Assembly: GCA_045105615.1 (NCBI GenBank)
Contig: JBGCDS010000018.1
Location: forward strand, 1-61,512
Length of the DNA: 61,512 bases
Reading direction: 5' to 3'
Origin: UBA1858 sp045105615
GTDB lineage: Bacteria > Pseudomonadota > Gammaproteobacteria > UBA4575
Shown: piece after piece, positions 7,180-14,563 of the stretch
Layout: every line of letters begins with the position of its first letter
Position numbering within the stretch: the stretch's first letter is position 1
The notes under the pieces: generated by a model
What the model was told of the DNA's origin: nothing
Databases searched by the model: none
Seen by the model: the letters and a program-made list of their open reading frames with translations, nothing else
Program-made: the position numbers and the translations under genes

Positions 7180-7499
7180 TTTTAACCCCTCATGGTTTTG
7201 CGCTGTTACCGCGAAATAAGCTTTTTATTATTTTTTGCACTTAATCTAAAAGCGAAAGTGATTCGCTTTAGGGAATGCAAATGTAATTTAAAATTATGTG
7301 AGCTATTCTTGGTAATTTTGAGGGGTTAAAACTAGAGATGCCGATGATTGGCACTTTTTTGCCTACCAATGGAAACTCATGGATTATAAGGTTTTATGTG
7401 TGTTGTTGATTTGCAATTAAATTATTAGTTGATAGAGGCGCTTTGATTATGTCATAGCGTTAGGAGTGTCGATGCTTGGTTGGATGAGATGTAATCCTG
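7180..7499. other. Upstream region of the cytochrome lipoprotein gene
   Basis: 320 bases. Besides the GAGGGG ribosome site it holds an 8-bp perfect inverted repeat, AAAGCGAA (7249-7256) and TTCGCTTT (7262-7269), about 70 bp before the start codon, which could be an operator. A weak TGCC/GGCA hairpin followed by six T's lies at 7339-7360 but I do not call it a terminator. Nothing else stands out. Confidence 0.4.
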
Positions 7500-7760
7500 C
7501 TATGCAGATTCAGAATATAAGTGAATCACTTTCATTGCTTCGACATAAGCCTGTGTGCTCTGAGAAAATTCAGTAAATTCGTGCTTGCTTATATTTCTGT
7601 ATAGCTTCCAGAAGGGTTTCTGGCTAAAACCTATATATAGCCCTCCGAGATTTTTGCATTCACAAAAGGAAATAATAAGTTGGCTGTGTAAATAATGCTG
7701 GTGAGTATGAATGTCGCACTTTGTGCAGAGCACTTTGTTTTCGATATTGTTTTTATTCAT
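7500..7760 (-). CDS. Small hypothetical protein with cysteine pairs
   Basis: 86 residues. Cys12-x2-Cys15 (LCTKC) and Cys33-x-Cys35 (FCECK), with several His residues between them, could form one small zinc site in the N-terminal half; the rest is an ordinary soluble sequence. No clear ribosome site is visible upstream of the ATG, and no neighbour is close enough for an operon. No family is recognised. The clustering of Cys and His argues for a real gene, but only weakly. Confidence 0.4.
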   Translation of the reverse strand: MNKNNIENKVLCTKCDIHTHQHYLHSQLIISFCECKNLGGLYIGFSQKPFWKLYRNISKHEFTEFSQSTQAYVEAMKVIHLYSESA

Positions 7761-8042
7761 TATGTAATATGCAGCAGTCGTTTATGAAGTAGATTATTTG
7801 CCAGAATTGTTACAGAAATATTAATAACGTTTATTTGTTCTTGATTTAAGATGTATTTACCAGATAAGTGGGTCTGTACATTTCAAGACTTATAACTATT
7901 TTATTTAGTGATGATAAAAGGCTATGTTTTTCGGATATATAGTGCGTTATTTTTTGACTGAATGCTCATTTTAAGCGTTACACTTAGCGATAACATATTT
8001 ATGTAATAAATATTGTGTGTACTACACGGAAGAAAATACTAA

Positions 8043-8399
8043 ATGGAGACAAGCAATATGAAAGATATGGTCATAGATGCATGTAAGTGGTACGTGGATG
8101 AAGGTTCCGAAGATAACGTTAAGAAAAAAGCCGCAGAGGAATTTTCTAATCGATATAAACCATTGTTACACTTTTTTAAAGAAACAGGTTTGGTACGTGA
8201 AGATAAATCTGAAGAAAGAAATTGGCTGGACTTCGAGCTAAAAATGTCGGACTTTACTGATGAGGGCCTTGAACTGTTAATGTTATGTCATGATAAGTGG
8301 TTGGATGCTATTTCACGTGGGTCTAATCCTGGCAATATAACACTGTGGCAACGTCAGTTAATTAGATTAAGAGAAGAAGACCCTATGTTACTGCACTAG
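8043..8399 (+). CDS. Hypothetical acidic protein
   Basis: 118 residues from the first ATG. An internal ATG at 8058 (protein starting MKDMVIDAC, 113 aa) has GGAG nine bases upstream and may be the true start. The sequence is rich in Asp/Glu and Trp, predicted mostly helical, without signal peptide or membrane segment. No family recognised. It ends 11 nt from the stop of the convergent DUF5658 gene; there is no terminator between them. Confidence 0.6.
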   Translation: METSNMKDMVIDACKWYVDEGSEDNVKKKAAEEFSNRYKPLLHFFKETGLVREDKSEERNWLDFELKMSDFTDEGLELLMLCHDKWLDAISRGSNPGNITLWQRQLIRLREEDPMLLH

Positions 8400-8410
8400 A
8401 GTTTAGTTGC

Positions 8411-8899
8411 TTAATACCAGAAGTATAAGAATAGCTCGTATAATACGAGAGTAGAGTAAACCATTAAAGCAAATGTTAATAAGACATCAACTCTAATAGA
8501 GTTGAATAATTTTGAATGGTAGTGTGCAACTAACACAAGAATACATACTGATGTTAGTGCTAGCTTGGTATAAACAAATGCATGGATGCTATGGTTTAGC
8601 AGGTAATTCATGAACGGATTTACTTCTACAGCACCATTGTTTAGCAGAGTCATCGTCATTGCCGCATCTGCAATCGATAAAAATAGTATCGCTAGCGCCA
8701 TGATAAATAGTTTGGCGTCATACCAGTCTGTTTGGTAATGAACGAAGCTGTCAGATCGGCGTTGTTCTCTTCGCTGGCATTTCACACATCCTAATAAAAA
8801 GCCTTTAAAAGTCGGATCTCTACGTTCGGTTTTTTCGCGGCGATCTAATTCTAATTGCTTGCTAGCAATAATTTCTTGTTCGCTTTCGGCTGTGTTCAC
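8411..8899 (-). CDS. DUF5658 family membrane protein
   Basis: 162 residues. The first ~70 residues are charged and cytoplasmic, with a lone CVKC and several RR pairs. Three hydrophobic segments follow (about 65-87, 108-130, 138-160). The second half shows the DUF5658 pattern: an Asp in the first span (SIADAAMTMTLL) followed by NGAVEVNPFMNYLL. Function of the family is unknown. It is a stand-alone gene upstream of and parallel to alr but separated from it by ~275 nt on the far side, so not an obvious operon member. Confidence 0.75.
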   Translation of the reverse strand: MNTAESEQEIIASKQLELDRREKTERRDPTFKGFLLGCVKCQRREQRRSDSFVHYQTDWYDAKLFIMALAILFLSIADAAMTMTLLNNGAVEVNPFMNYLLNHSIHAFVYTKLALTSVCILVLVAHYHSKLFNSIRVDVLLTFALMVYSTLVLYELFLYFWY

Positions 8900-9055
8900 G
8901 GTGGTAGAAATGTAATAGTTTGTGTGGATATACTATCCCATAGCTGTGGTTAAAATTCCTGGTTGTTAATATGAACAAGTTCACAGTAATCGCTTTTAGC
9001 TGTTCGTTGCTTGAACTTCCCAAACAGTTTTAGCCTGATTTAGTGGAGAGTTATT

Positions 9056-10135
9056 TCACTCATATTCGCGATGAATACGGCCTGATATTCCGCAGAGTAA
9101 TTCATAGCTAATAGTGTTGGCCGCGTTGGCGATGTCGGATATAGAAATATCATCTCCCCAGAGTTCTGCATCATCGCCTATATTGGCATCGGTGTGACTT
9201 AGGTCAATAGTGATCATGTCCATTGATACACGGCCAATCACTGGAGCAAGGTTGCCATTTAAGCTGACATTAACAGTATTGCTGATGCTGCGTGGGTATC
9301 CGTCAGCATAACCGATAGCAACGACGCCGACGCGCATTTCACGTGGGCATGTATATGTACTGCCATAACCAATTTTGTCTCCCTGCTTGCATTGTTTGGT
9401 CGAAATTAATGGTGCACGCAATGACATTACTGGTTTAAGTTCGCTAGTGTCTGGCTGAGTTTTATCTGCATGAAATGGTGATACACCATATAAAGCTAAT
9501 CCTGATCTCACCCATTCATATAGTGAGTTTGAATAGGCAAGCGTGGCTGCAGAATTAGCAGCGCTTCTTTCGCAGCCAGGAAAGCCTTTTGTGACGTTAT
9601 CAAACAGTTTTAATTGATGTTGTGTTGAGTCATTGTCTAGTGAGTCAGCATTAGCAAAGTGTGTCATTAAACGAATTTTTGAGACCGACTTTATTTGCTC
9701 TAGCTGTTGGTAGGCATAACGAGCATCTTCAGGTCTAAAACCTAGTCTTCCCATGCCAGTGTCTATTTTTAACCATACCTGAATAGATTGATTAAGTTTT
9801 TGGTTCTGTAATAGTTTGATTTGGTGGTCACTGTGAATGACGGCCTGTACGTTTGCGTCAGCAATTATTTTTAACTCGGCTTCATTTGAAAAGCCTTGTA
9901 AGCAAATAATAGGGTGTAGGATTCTAGCGGCACGCAGCTCGGCGGCTTCGTTTGCACATGAAACAGCAAAGGCATCGCTTTGTGCAAGAGCTTGAGCTGT
10001 TTTTGCTAGACCGTGTCCGTAGGCATCTGCTTTAACTACTGAAATGATTTTTGAGTTGGAGGCAAATGTTCTTAGAATGTTTAGGTTATGTGCGAGATTT
10101 TCTAGTCTTATTAAGGCGTATGCCGAACGTCTCAT
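9056..10135 (-). CDS. alr: Alanine racemase
   Basis: 359 residues, the usual length. A PLP-dependent enzyme interconverting L- and D-alanine for peptidoglycan. The PLP-binding lysine is Lys35 in VVKADAYGHG; the opposing catalytic tyrosine is Tyr257 in KIGYGSTY. The substrate-tunnel motif KIDTGMGRLGF and the C-terminal AELWGDD/ELLCGISGR segments are present. Its ATG overlaps the dnaB stop (ATGA), so it is translationally coupled as last gene of the rpsF-rpsR-DUF2232-rplI-dnaB-alr run. No terminator is visible after the stop. Confidence 0.98.
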   Translation of the reverse strand: MRRSAYALIRLENLAHNLNILRTFASNSKIISVVKADAYGHGLAKTAQALAQSDAFAVSCANEAAELRAARILHPIICLQGFSNEAELKIIADANVQAVIHSDHQIKLLQNQKLNQSIQVWLKIDTGMGRLGFRPEDARYAYQQLEQIKSVSKIRLMTHFANADSLDNDSTQHQLKLFDNVTKGFPGCERSAANSAATLAYSNSLYEWVRSGLALYGVSPFHADKTQPDTSELKPVMSLRAPLISTKQCKQGDKIGYGSTYTCPREMRVGVVAIGYADGYPRSISNTVNVSLNGNLAPVIGRVSMDMITIDLSHTDANIGDDAELWGDDISISDIANAANTISYELLCGISGRIHREYE

Positions 10136-11538
10136 GAATATTTCTCGTTACTATACATTTCAGGGATAAAGTTTTCAAAACGTGTGTACTGACCTAGAAA
10201 TGTTAATCGGGTTTTAAATATTGGACCATTACGTTGCTTCGCCACAATGATCTCTGCTGTTCCTTTGTCGGGTGAGTCTTCGTTGTAGACTTCATCTCGA
10301 TAGATAAACACAATTAAATCAGCATCCTGCTCGATAGCACCTGACTCACGCAGGTCAGACATCACTGGTCGTTTGTCAGTGCGTTGCTCTAGGCTTCGAT
10401 TAAGCTGTGATAAAGCAATCACAGGCACTTCTAATTCCTTAGCCAAAGCTTTTAGTGAGCGTGAGATTTCGGAGACATCATTGGTGCGATTTTCGCCGCT
10501 ACCCGTTACCTGCATTAATTGTAAGTAATCAATAACGATTAATGACAGGCCATGTTCGCGTTTTAAGCGTCGTGCACGTGCACGAATTTCAGTTGGTGTT
10601 AATGCCGCGCTGTCATCGATAAATAGTTTGGATTCAGAAAGCATCGACACTGCACTGGTGAGTCTAGGCCAGTCTTCATCAGTGAGTTTTCCTGTGCGAA
10701 TATTTTGTTGATTGATACGCCCAATAGAAGACAGCATACGCATAGTCAGTTGATGACTCGGCATTTCCATGCTGAAAATAGCGACAGTTTCTTGCTTTTG
10801 TATTACAGCATACTCAGCCATGTTCATAGCTAAACTGGTTTTACCCATAGAGGGTCTGCCGGCAACAATGACTAAGTCGCCTTTTTGTAAGCCGGAGGTG
10901 TTTTCATCAAACTGATCAAAGCCAGTAGCGGTACCTGTGATAGTGTCGCCACGCTCAAATAACTCATCGATGCGTTCTACTGTGGTTTTAAGCAATTCTT
11001 TCATGCCTTTAAATCCACCGGTGCCTTTAGAACCGTGATCACCAATTTCAAAAATTTTCTTCTCTGCAATATCGAGAAGTTCGCGGCTATTCATCCCCTG
11101 CGGTTGGTATGCAGTGCCAGCAATGTCAGTGCCCGTTGTTGCTAGTTGGCGTAAAATTGATTTTTCTCGCACAATGGTCGCATACGCGACGATGTTAGCT
11201 GCGGTAGGTGTTTCTTTAGCGAGGGTTGCCATGTAGGCAGTTATATTCTGACTGTTAACACCAGAAGCATCTTCGGAATGTTTGATTTTGTCAGCTAAAG
11301 TGACGACATCAAATGGCTGATTTTGATAAGCTAGATCGACAATCGCGCGAAAGATAATGCGATGATCAAAAAGGTGGAAATCGTTCTCGTTCAGTGTGTC
11401 GGCAATCTGATCCCAGGTGCCGTTTTCTAGCATTAAGCCCCCAAGTACCGCTTGTTCAGCTTCAAGCGAGTACGGAGGCGTGCGTAAGGATTCTGCGTCT
11501 GGCGCAGAGTAATTAGTGCTAGAGATTGTTTCTGCCAT
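10132..11538 (-). CDS. dnaB: Replicative DNA helicase
   Basis: 468 residues, normal for DnaB. Hexameric 5'-3' helicase of the replisome. The N-terminal domain (about 20-125) contains YSLEAEQAVLGGLML; the RecA-like domain has Walker A GRPSMGKTS (227-235, Lys233) and Walker B LIVIDYLQLM, plus the DLRESGAIEQDAD arginine-finger region. No intein, which is worth noting because dnaB is a common intein site. It follows rplI by 24 nt and overlaps alr by 4 nt. Confidence 0.98.
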   Translation of the reverse strand: MAETISSTNYSAPDAESLRTPPYSLEAEQAVLGGLMLENGTWDQIADTLNENDFHLFDHRIIFRAIVDLAYQNQPFDVVTLADKIKHSEDASGVNSQNITAYMATLAKETPTAANIVAYATIVREKSILRQLATTGTDIAGTAYQPQGMNSRELLDIAEKKIFEIGDHGSKGTGGFKGMKELLKTTVERIDELFERGDTITGTATGFDQFDENTSGLQKGDLVIVAGRPSMGKTSLAMNMAEYAVIQKQETVAIFSMEMPSHQLTMRMLSSIGRINQQNIRTGKLTDEDWPRLTSAVSMLSESKLFIDDSAALTPTEIRARARRLKREHGLSLIVIDYLQLMQVTGSGENRTNDVSEISRSLKALAKELEVPVIALSQLNRSLEQRTDKRPVMSDLRESGAIEQDADLIVFIYRDEVYNEDSPDKGTAEIIVAKQRNGPIFKTRLTFLGQYTRFENFIPEMYSNEKYS

Positions 11539-11562
11539 GTTAGGTGTTAAGACCTTTTATGG

Positions 11563-12012
11563 CTAATCTTCTGCAACAATATTGATCATCACTGTTGCAT
11601 CCACGTCTGAGTGTAGGTGTAATTCTATGGGGTACTCACCAATATTATGGAATGCGCCATCAGGCATGCGAATTTCACGTTTTTCAATCTGGTGCCCTTG
11701 AGCGTTCAATGCTTCTAGAACATCAACGTTATTCACTGAGCCAAATAATTTACCCTCGCTTGCCTCTTTAGCAGCAATAGTTATTGAAACACCTTCTAAC
11801 TTAGCTTTACGCTCTTCGGCAGTGGCAAGTGTGCTGGCTGCTTCTGCTTCAAGTTCTGCTCTACGCGCCTCGAACTCAGCAATGTTGTCTGGTGTAGCAA
11901 ATTTAGCTTTGCCTTGTGGAATAAGATAATTACGAGCAAAACCTGACTTCACGTTAACTTTGTCGCCAAGTGCACCTAGATTTTCTACTTTTGATAATAA
12001 AATGACTTCCAT
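11563..12012 (-). CDS. rplI: 50S ribosomal protein L9
   Basis: 149 residues as in E. coli. The N-terminal rRNA-binding domain is typical (MEVILLSKVENLG, DKVNVKSGFARNYLIP), followed by a long connecting helix rich in Ala/Glu and the C-terminal domain ending in HSDVDATVMINIVAE. AAGGA precedes the ATG. Placed between the DUF2232 gene and dnaB, as in Pseudomonas-type gene order. Confidence 0.98.
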   Translation of the reverse strand: MEVILLSKVENLGALGDKVNVKSGFARNYLIPQGKAKFATPDNIAEFEARRAELEAEAASTLATAEERKAKLEGVSITIAAKEASEGKLFGSVNNVDVLEALNAQGHQIEKREIRMPDGAFHNIGEYPIELHLHSDVDATVMINIVAED

Positions 12013-12046
12013 TGCTTTTCCTTCAAATATCGATATGTTTATAAAA

Positions 12047-12934
12047 TTATTTAACGCGTTCGCGTATTTTGAAAAATGTTTCGGATATACCTAGCAGTAT
12101 AACGACGAGAATCGCCTGCGGAACAAAGATCACTAATATATAGGCAATTATTAACCATAGCTTGCCTTTTGTCATGGTACCAGTAGTGGTATGGATAACT
12201 GCCATCCCCTGTAAAAAGAACAGAATGGACAGTATTCCACAAAGCTGGGCAGCATAGCTTGATTGGGCTAAAACAGCCCACATTCCAACCAAAACGGCTA
12301 GAAAAGCCAATACCTTGCCTAGGCGCATTTGTTCGAAATCCTGTTCAAACTGCTTGCTGTCATCTACCAGGCATTTGAGCTTGTAACCAAATAGCAAAAT
12401 ACTGCTGTGTACCAACACGATTGAGGCGATTAATAGGCCAGTCATGAACTTGGCAGTCTGGGAGATCAGTAACGCGCTCTGCTCGGCGTTATAGCCACCA
12501 GTTTCTAGCACTGGTGCTAATATTGAGCTTAATGATTGTTGCCAGAATTGATGACTGTTAGGGAATAGTGCACTGACAATAACGAATGCAATAGCGCCAA
12601 GTAACGCTGCTGCCTGTAGAGATAAGGACAAAGAGCGCGTCGAGTAAAAAATTACTGCAAGTATAAAGCTAGGCAGTAATTGAGCGGCCGCAGTAGTTGC
12701 ACCAAGTGCAGTGTGGCCGATGAAAACAGCACTCACTAATGCTAACGCGATAATGCAAGCGAGTACGATTGAGAAACTGTTTTTGGGGCCTGCGTGTAAG
12801 GTGATTAATACAATGCCTGCACCACTTAAGATGGCGCTTAACGGGAATATTAATGCGAAAAGTAAGAAGCCAAAGACGACAGTAAATGCGGGAAACTTTC
12901 CCGAAAGCGTAAAGCTGGCAAAGTTCTTCATCAT
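12047..12934 (-). CDS. DUF2232 family membrane protein
   Basis: 295 residues from the ATG at 12934, chosen because TTAGG lies 9 nt upstream; an in-frame TTG three codons earlier directly abuts that site. About eight hydrophobic segments spread over the full length, with one polar loop at ~185-205 (CLVDDSKQFEQDFEQMRLG). Family function is unknown. In Pseudomonas and relatives the same type of gene lies between rpsR and rplI, as here, so the assignment rests on context plus topology. A 7-bp hairpin covers its ribosome site. Confidence 0.75.
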   Translation of the reverse strand: MMKNFASFTLSGKFPAFTVVFGFLLFALIFPLSAILSGAGIVLITLHAGPKNSFSIVLACIIALALVSAVFIGHTALGATTAAAQLLPSFILAVIFYSTRSLSLSLQAAALLGAIAFVIVSALFPNSHQFWQQSLSSILAPVLETGGYNAEQSALLISQTAKFMTGLLIASIVLVHSSILLFGYKLKCLVDDSKQFEQDFEQMRLGKVLAFLAVLVGMWAVLAQSSYAAQLCGILSILFFLQGMAVIHTTTGTMTKGKLWLIIAYILVIFVPQAILVVILLGISETFFKIRERVK

Positions 12935-12938
12935 GGCG

Positions 12939-12955
12939 AACAACCTAAGGTTGTT
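12939..12955 (-). promoter_or_regulatory. Hairpin covering the ribosome site of the DUF2232 gene
   Basis: AACAACC (12939-12945) and GGTTGTT (12949-12955) pair perfectly around a 3-nt loop. On the transcript the loop and one arm contain the TTAGG ribosome site, so folding would lower translation of the membrane protein relative to rpsR and rplI. Confidence 0.5.
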
Positions 12956-13006
12956 TGAGCTGAGAATTCGGCGCTGATAAAACCCTTGTTTTAGAGCGCC
13001 GAACTC

Positions 13007-13231
13007 TTAGTGTGCGTCGCTGTAAGGCAGTAAAGCAAGGTAACGAGCACGTTTGATAGCGGTCGTTAACTGGCGTTGATAGCGTGCTTTAGTGCCAGTG
13101 ATTCTACTTGGGACAATTTTGCCTGTTTCAGTCACAAAATCTTTAAGTAGATCTGTATCTTTATAGTCAATCTGCTTGATGCCCTCTTCTGTGAAGCGGC
13201 AATATCTTCTTCTGCGGAAATATTTAGACAT
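13007..13231 (-). CDS. rpsR: 30S ribosomal protein S18
   Basis: 74 residues, typical S18. The Arg-rich start (YFRRRRYCRFT), DYKDTDLLKDFV and GKIVPSRITGTKARYQRQL are diagnostic. S18 forms a heterodimer with S6 on the small-subunit platform. Only 3 nt separate it from rpsF; priB, present at this point in E. coli, is missing. Confidence 0.98.
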   Translation of the reverse strand: MSKYFRRRRYCRFTEEGIKQIDYKDTDLLKDFVTETGKIVPSRITGTKARYQRQLTTAIKRARYLALLPYSDAH

Positions 13232-13234
13232 AAC

Positions 13235-13699
13235 TTATTCCTCTTTAGCTGCTTCTACTACAGCAGGTTCTTCTGTAGGTGTGGGTGCAGGTGCGGGCTC
13301 GGCTGCGGGTTCACTTGATTCTGCAGGCTTTTCAGATCGAGGTGCTCGTGTTTCTCGAGAATCACGTTCACGATCTTTCTCCATAGATTTCATCATTGGT
13401 GACGACTCTGTGACAGCTTCTTTGCAGCTCAGGACCATGTGGCGAAGCACTGCATCGTTAAAGCGGAATGCACTAACTAGTTCGTCAAGTACTTCTTGGC
13501 TAGTCTCAATATTCATTAGCACGTAGTGGGCTTTGAGAATTTTATTGATTGGATAGGCTAGGATTCTACGTCCCCAGTCTTCTAGACGATGAACTTTGCC
13601 ATCACCATTTTCGATCATGGTTTTATAGCGGTCGACCATGGCTGATACTTGGTCGCTCTGATCTGGATGGACCAAAAATACGATTTCGTAATGTCTCAT
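13235..13699 (-). CDS. rpsF: 30S ribosomal protein S6 with acidic tail
   Basis: 154 residues from the ATG at 13699, which has a strong AGGAG six nt upstream and gives the standard start MRHYEIVFLVHPDQS; the open frame runs 12 codons further upstream without a ribosome site. The globular part ends near residue 100 (HMVLSCKEAVTE). The C-terminal ~50 residues are charged and Pro/Ala/Glu-rich (PAAEPAPAPTPTEEPAVVEA). In E. coli the S6 tail receives added glutamates by RimK; this tail ends in AKEE, so a similar modification is possible but no rimK is in the window. First gene of the S6-S18-L9 run. Confidence 0.97.
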   Translation of the reverse strand: MRHYEIVFLVHPDQSDQVSAMVDRYKTMIENGDGKVHRLEDWGRRILAYPINKILKAHYVLMNIETSQEVLDELVSAFRFNDAVLRHMVLSCKEAVTESSPMMKSMEKDRERDSRETRAPRSEKPAESSEPAAEPAPAPTPTEEPAVVEAAKEE

Positions 13700-13719
13700 T
13701 GTGGCTCCTTTAGGGCTTT

Positions 13720-13741
13720 GTCCTCCCGTGGACATTGACGG
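13720..13741 (-). promoter_or_regulatory. rpsF: Possible S6:S18 autoregulatory leader element
   Basis: Upstream of rpsF the transcript has a GTCC/GGAC stem around a 6-nt loop and an alternative CCGT/ACGG pairing. Many bacteria carry an rpsF leader with a conserved CCG bulge bound by the S6:S18 complex. Position and the CCG are right, but I have not matched the whole consensus, so this is tentative. Confidence 0.3.
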
Positions 13742-13798
13742 TGAGGAAAGGTAGCTGAAAAATAAAGAAGCGAAGTGTACGTGAGAGCGTCAGAACAT

Positions 13799-14542
13799 TC
13801 AATTACTGCGTTGTCGCACCGCTTCATAGAGGAAAATGCCTGTGGCAACAGAGACATTCAGACTTTCGACGCTACCTAGCATAGGTAGAGAGTACAGCTC
13901 ATCGCAACGCTCTTGAGTCAAACGTCTAAGTCCTTGTCCTTCAGCTCCCATTACAATGGCACAGGCGTGGGATAGGTTAGATTGGTAGATTGAACCAGAC
14001 GCTTCTCCTGCTGCCCCATAGACCCATACGCCAGATTTCTTAATCGCATCTATAAACCTTGCTAAATTAGTGGTTTTAGAGATTTTAAGGCGTAAAGTGG
14101 CGCCAGAGGCTATTTTGTGTACAGTCGGAGATAATGGAGCAGAATTTCGTTGCGGTACGACTACAGCATCAACACCAGCCGCATCTGCCGTTCTTAAGCA
14201 GGCCCCAAAATTATGTGGATCACTAACTTCGTCTAATATTAAGATGAGTGGTGGGGTTGAAGTATTGGCTATTTGATCAGCTAGTTCTTGCTCATCGACC
14301 AGCGGAGTCGGGGTGCAACTGGCAGCAATACCTTGATGTTGAGTACCTTCGCATAGTTGGTCGAGTTTTGTCCGTTGCACCTGTTGCACAGATATCCCAA
14401 GTTTATTCGCATGACCTACAACTTGCTCAATACGCGCATTACTTTTGTTTTGTTCCAACCAAATGGATTGAGCGCGTTCAGGTTGCCAGCGCAATAGCGA
14501 GGTAACCGTATGTATACCCGGAAGGATTTCTTTTTTGCTCAT
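13799..14542 (-). CDS. rlmB: 23S rRNA (guanosine-2'-O)-methyltransferase
   Basis: 247 residues, as in E. coli (243). Methylates the ribose of G2251 in 23S rRNA using SAM. An N-terminal substrate-binding domain (to ~75; MSKKEILPGIHTVTSLL) precedes a SPOUT knot domain with the three signature blocks: NFGACLRTADAAG, IVMGAEGQGLRRL and SLNVSVATGIFLYE. It lies 21 nt after rnr on the same strand, the conserved rnr-rlmB pair. Confidence 0.97.
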   Translation of the reverse strand: MSKKEILPGIHTVTSLLRWQPERAQSIWLEQNKSNARIEQVVGHANKLGISVQQVQRTKLDQLCEGTQHQGIAASCTPTPLVDEQELADQIANTSTPPLILILDEVSDPHNFGACLRTADAAGVDAVVVPQRNSAPLSPTVHKIASGATLRLKISKTTNLARFIDAIKKSGVWVYGAAGEASGSIYQSNLSHACAIVMGAEGQGLRRLTQERCDELYSLPMLGSVESLNVSVATGIFLYEAVRQRSN

Positions 14543-14563
14543 GATAGATGACTTGCGCTGTGA

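Noticed and set aside
7339..7360. Terminator TGCC/GGCA plus T6 upstream of the cytochrome gene.
   Set aside because: Only a 4-bp stem with a 7-nt loop and no plus-strand gene before it.
10132..11538. Intein in dnaB.
   Set aside because: Length is normal and the Walker A region is uninterrupted.
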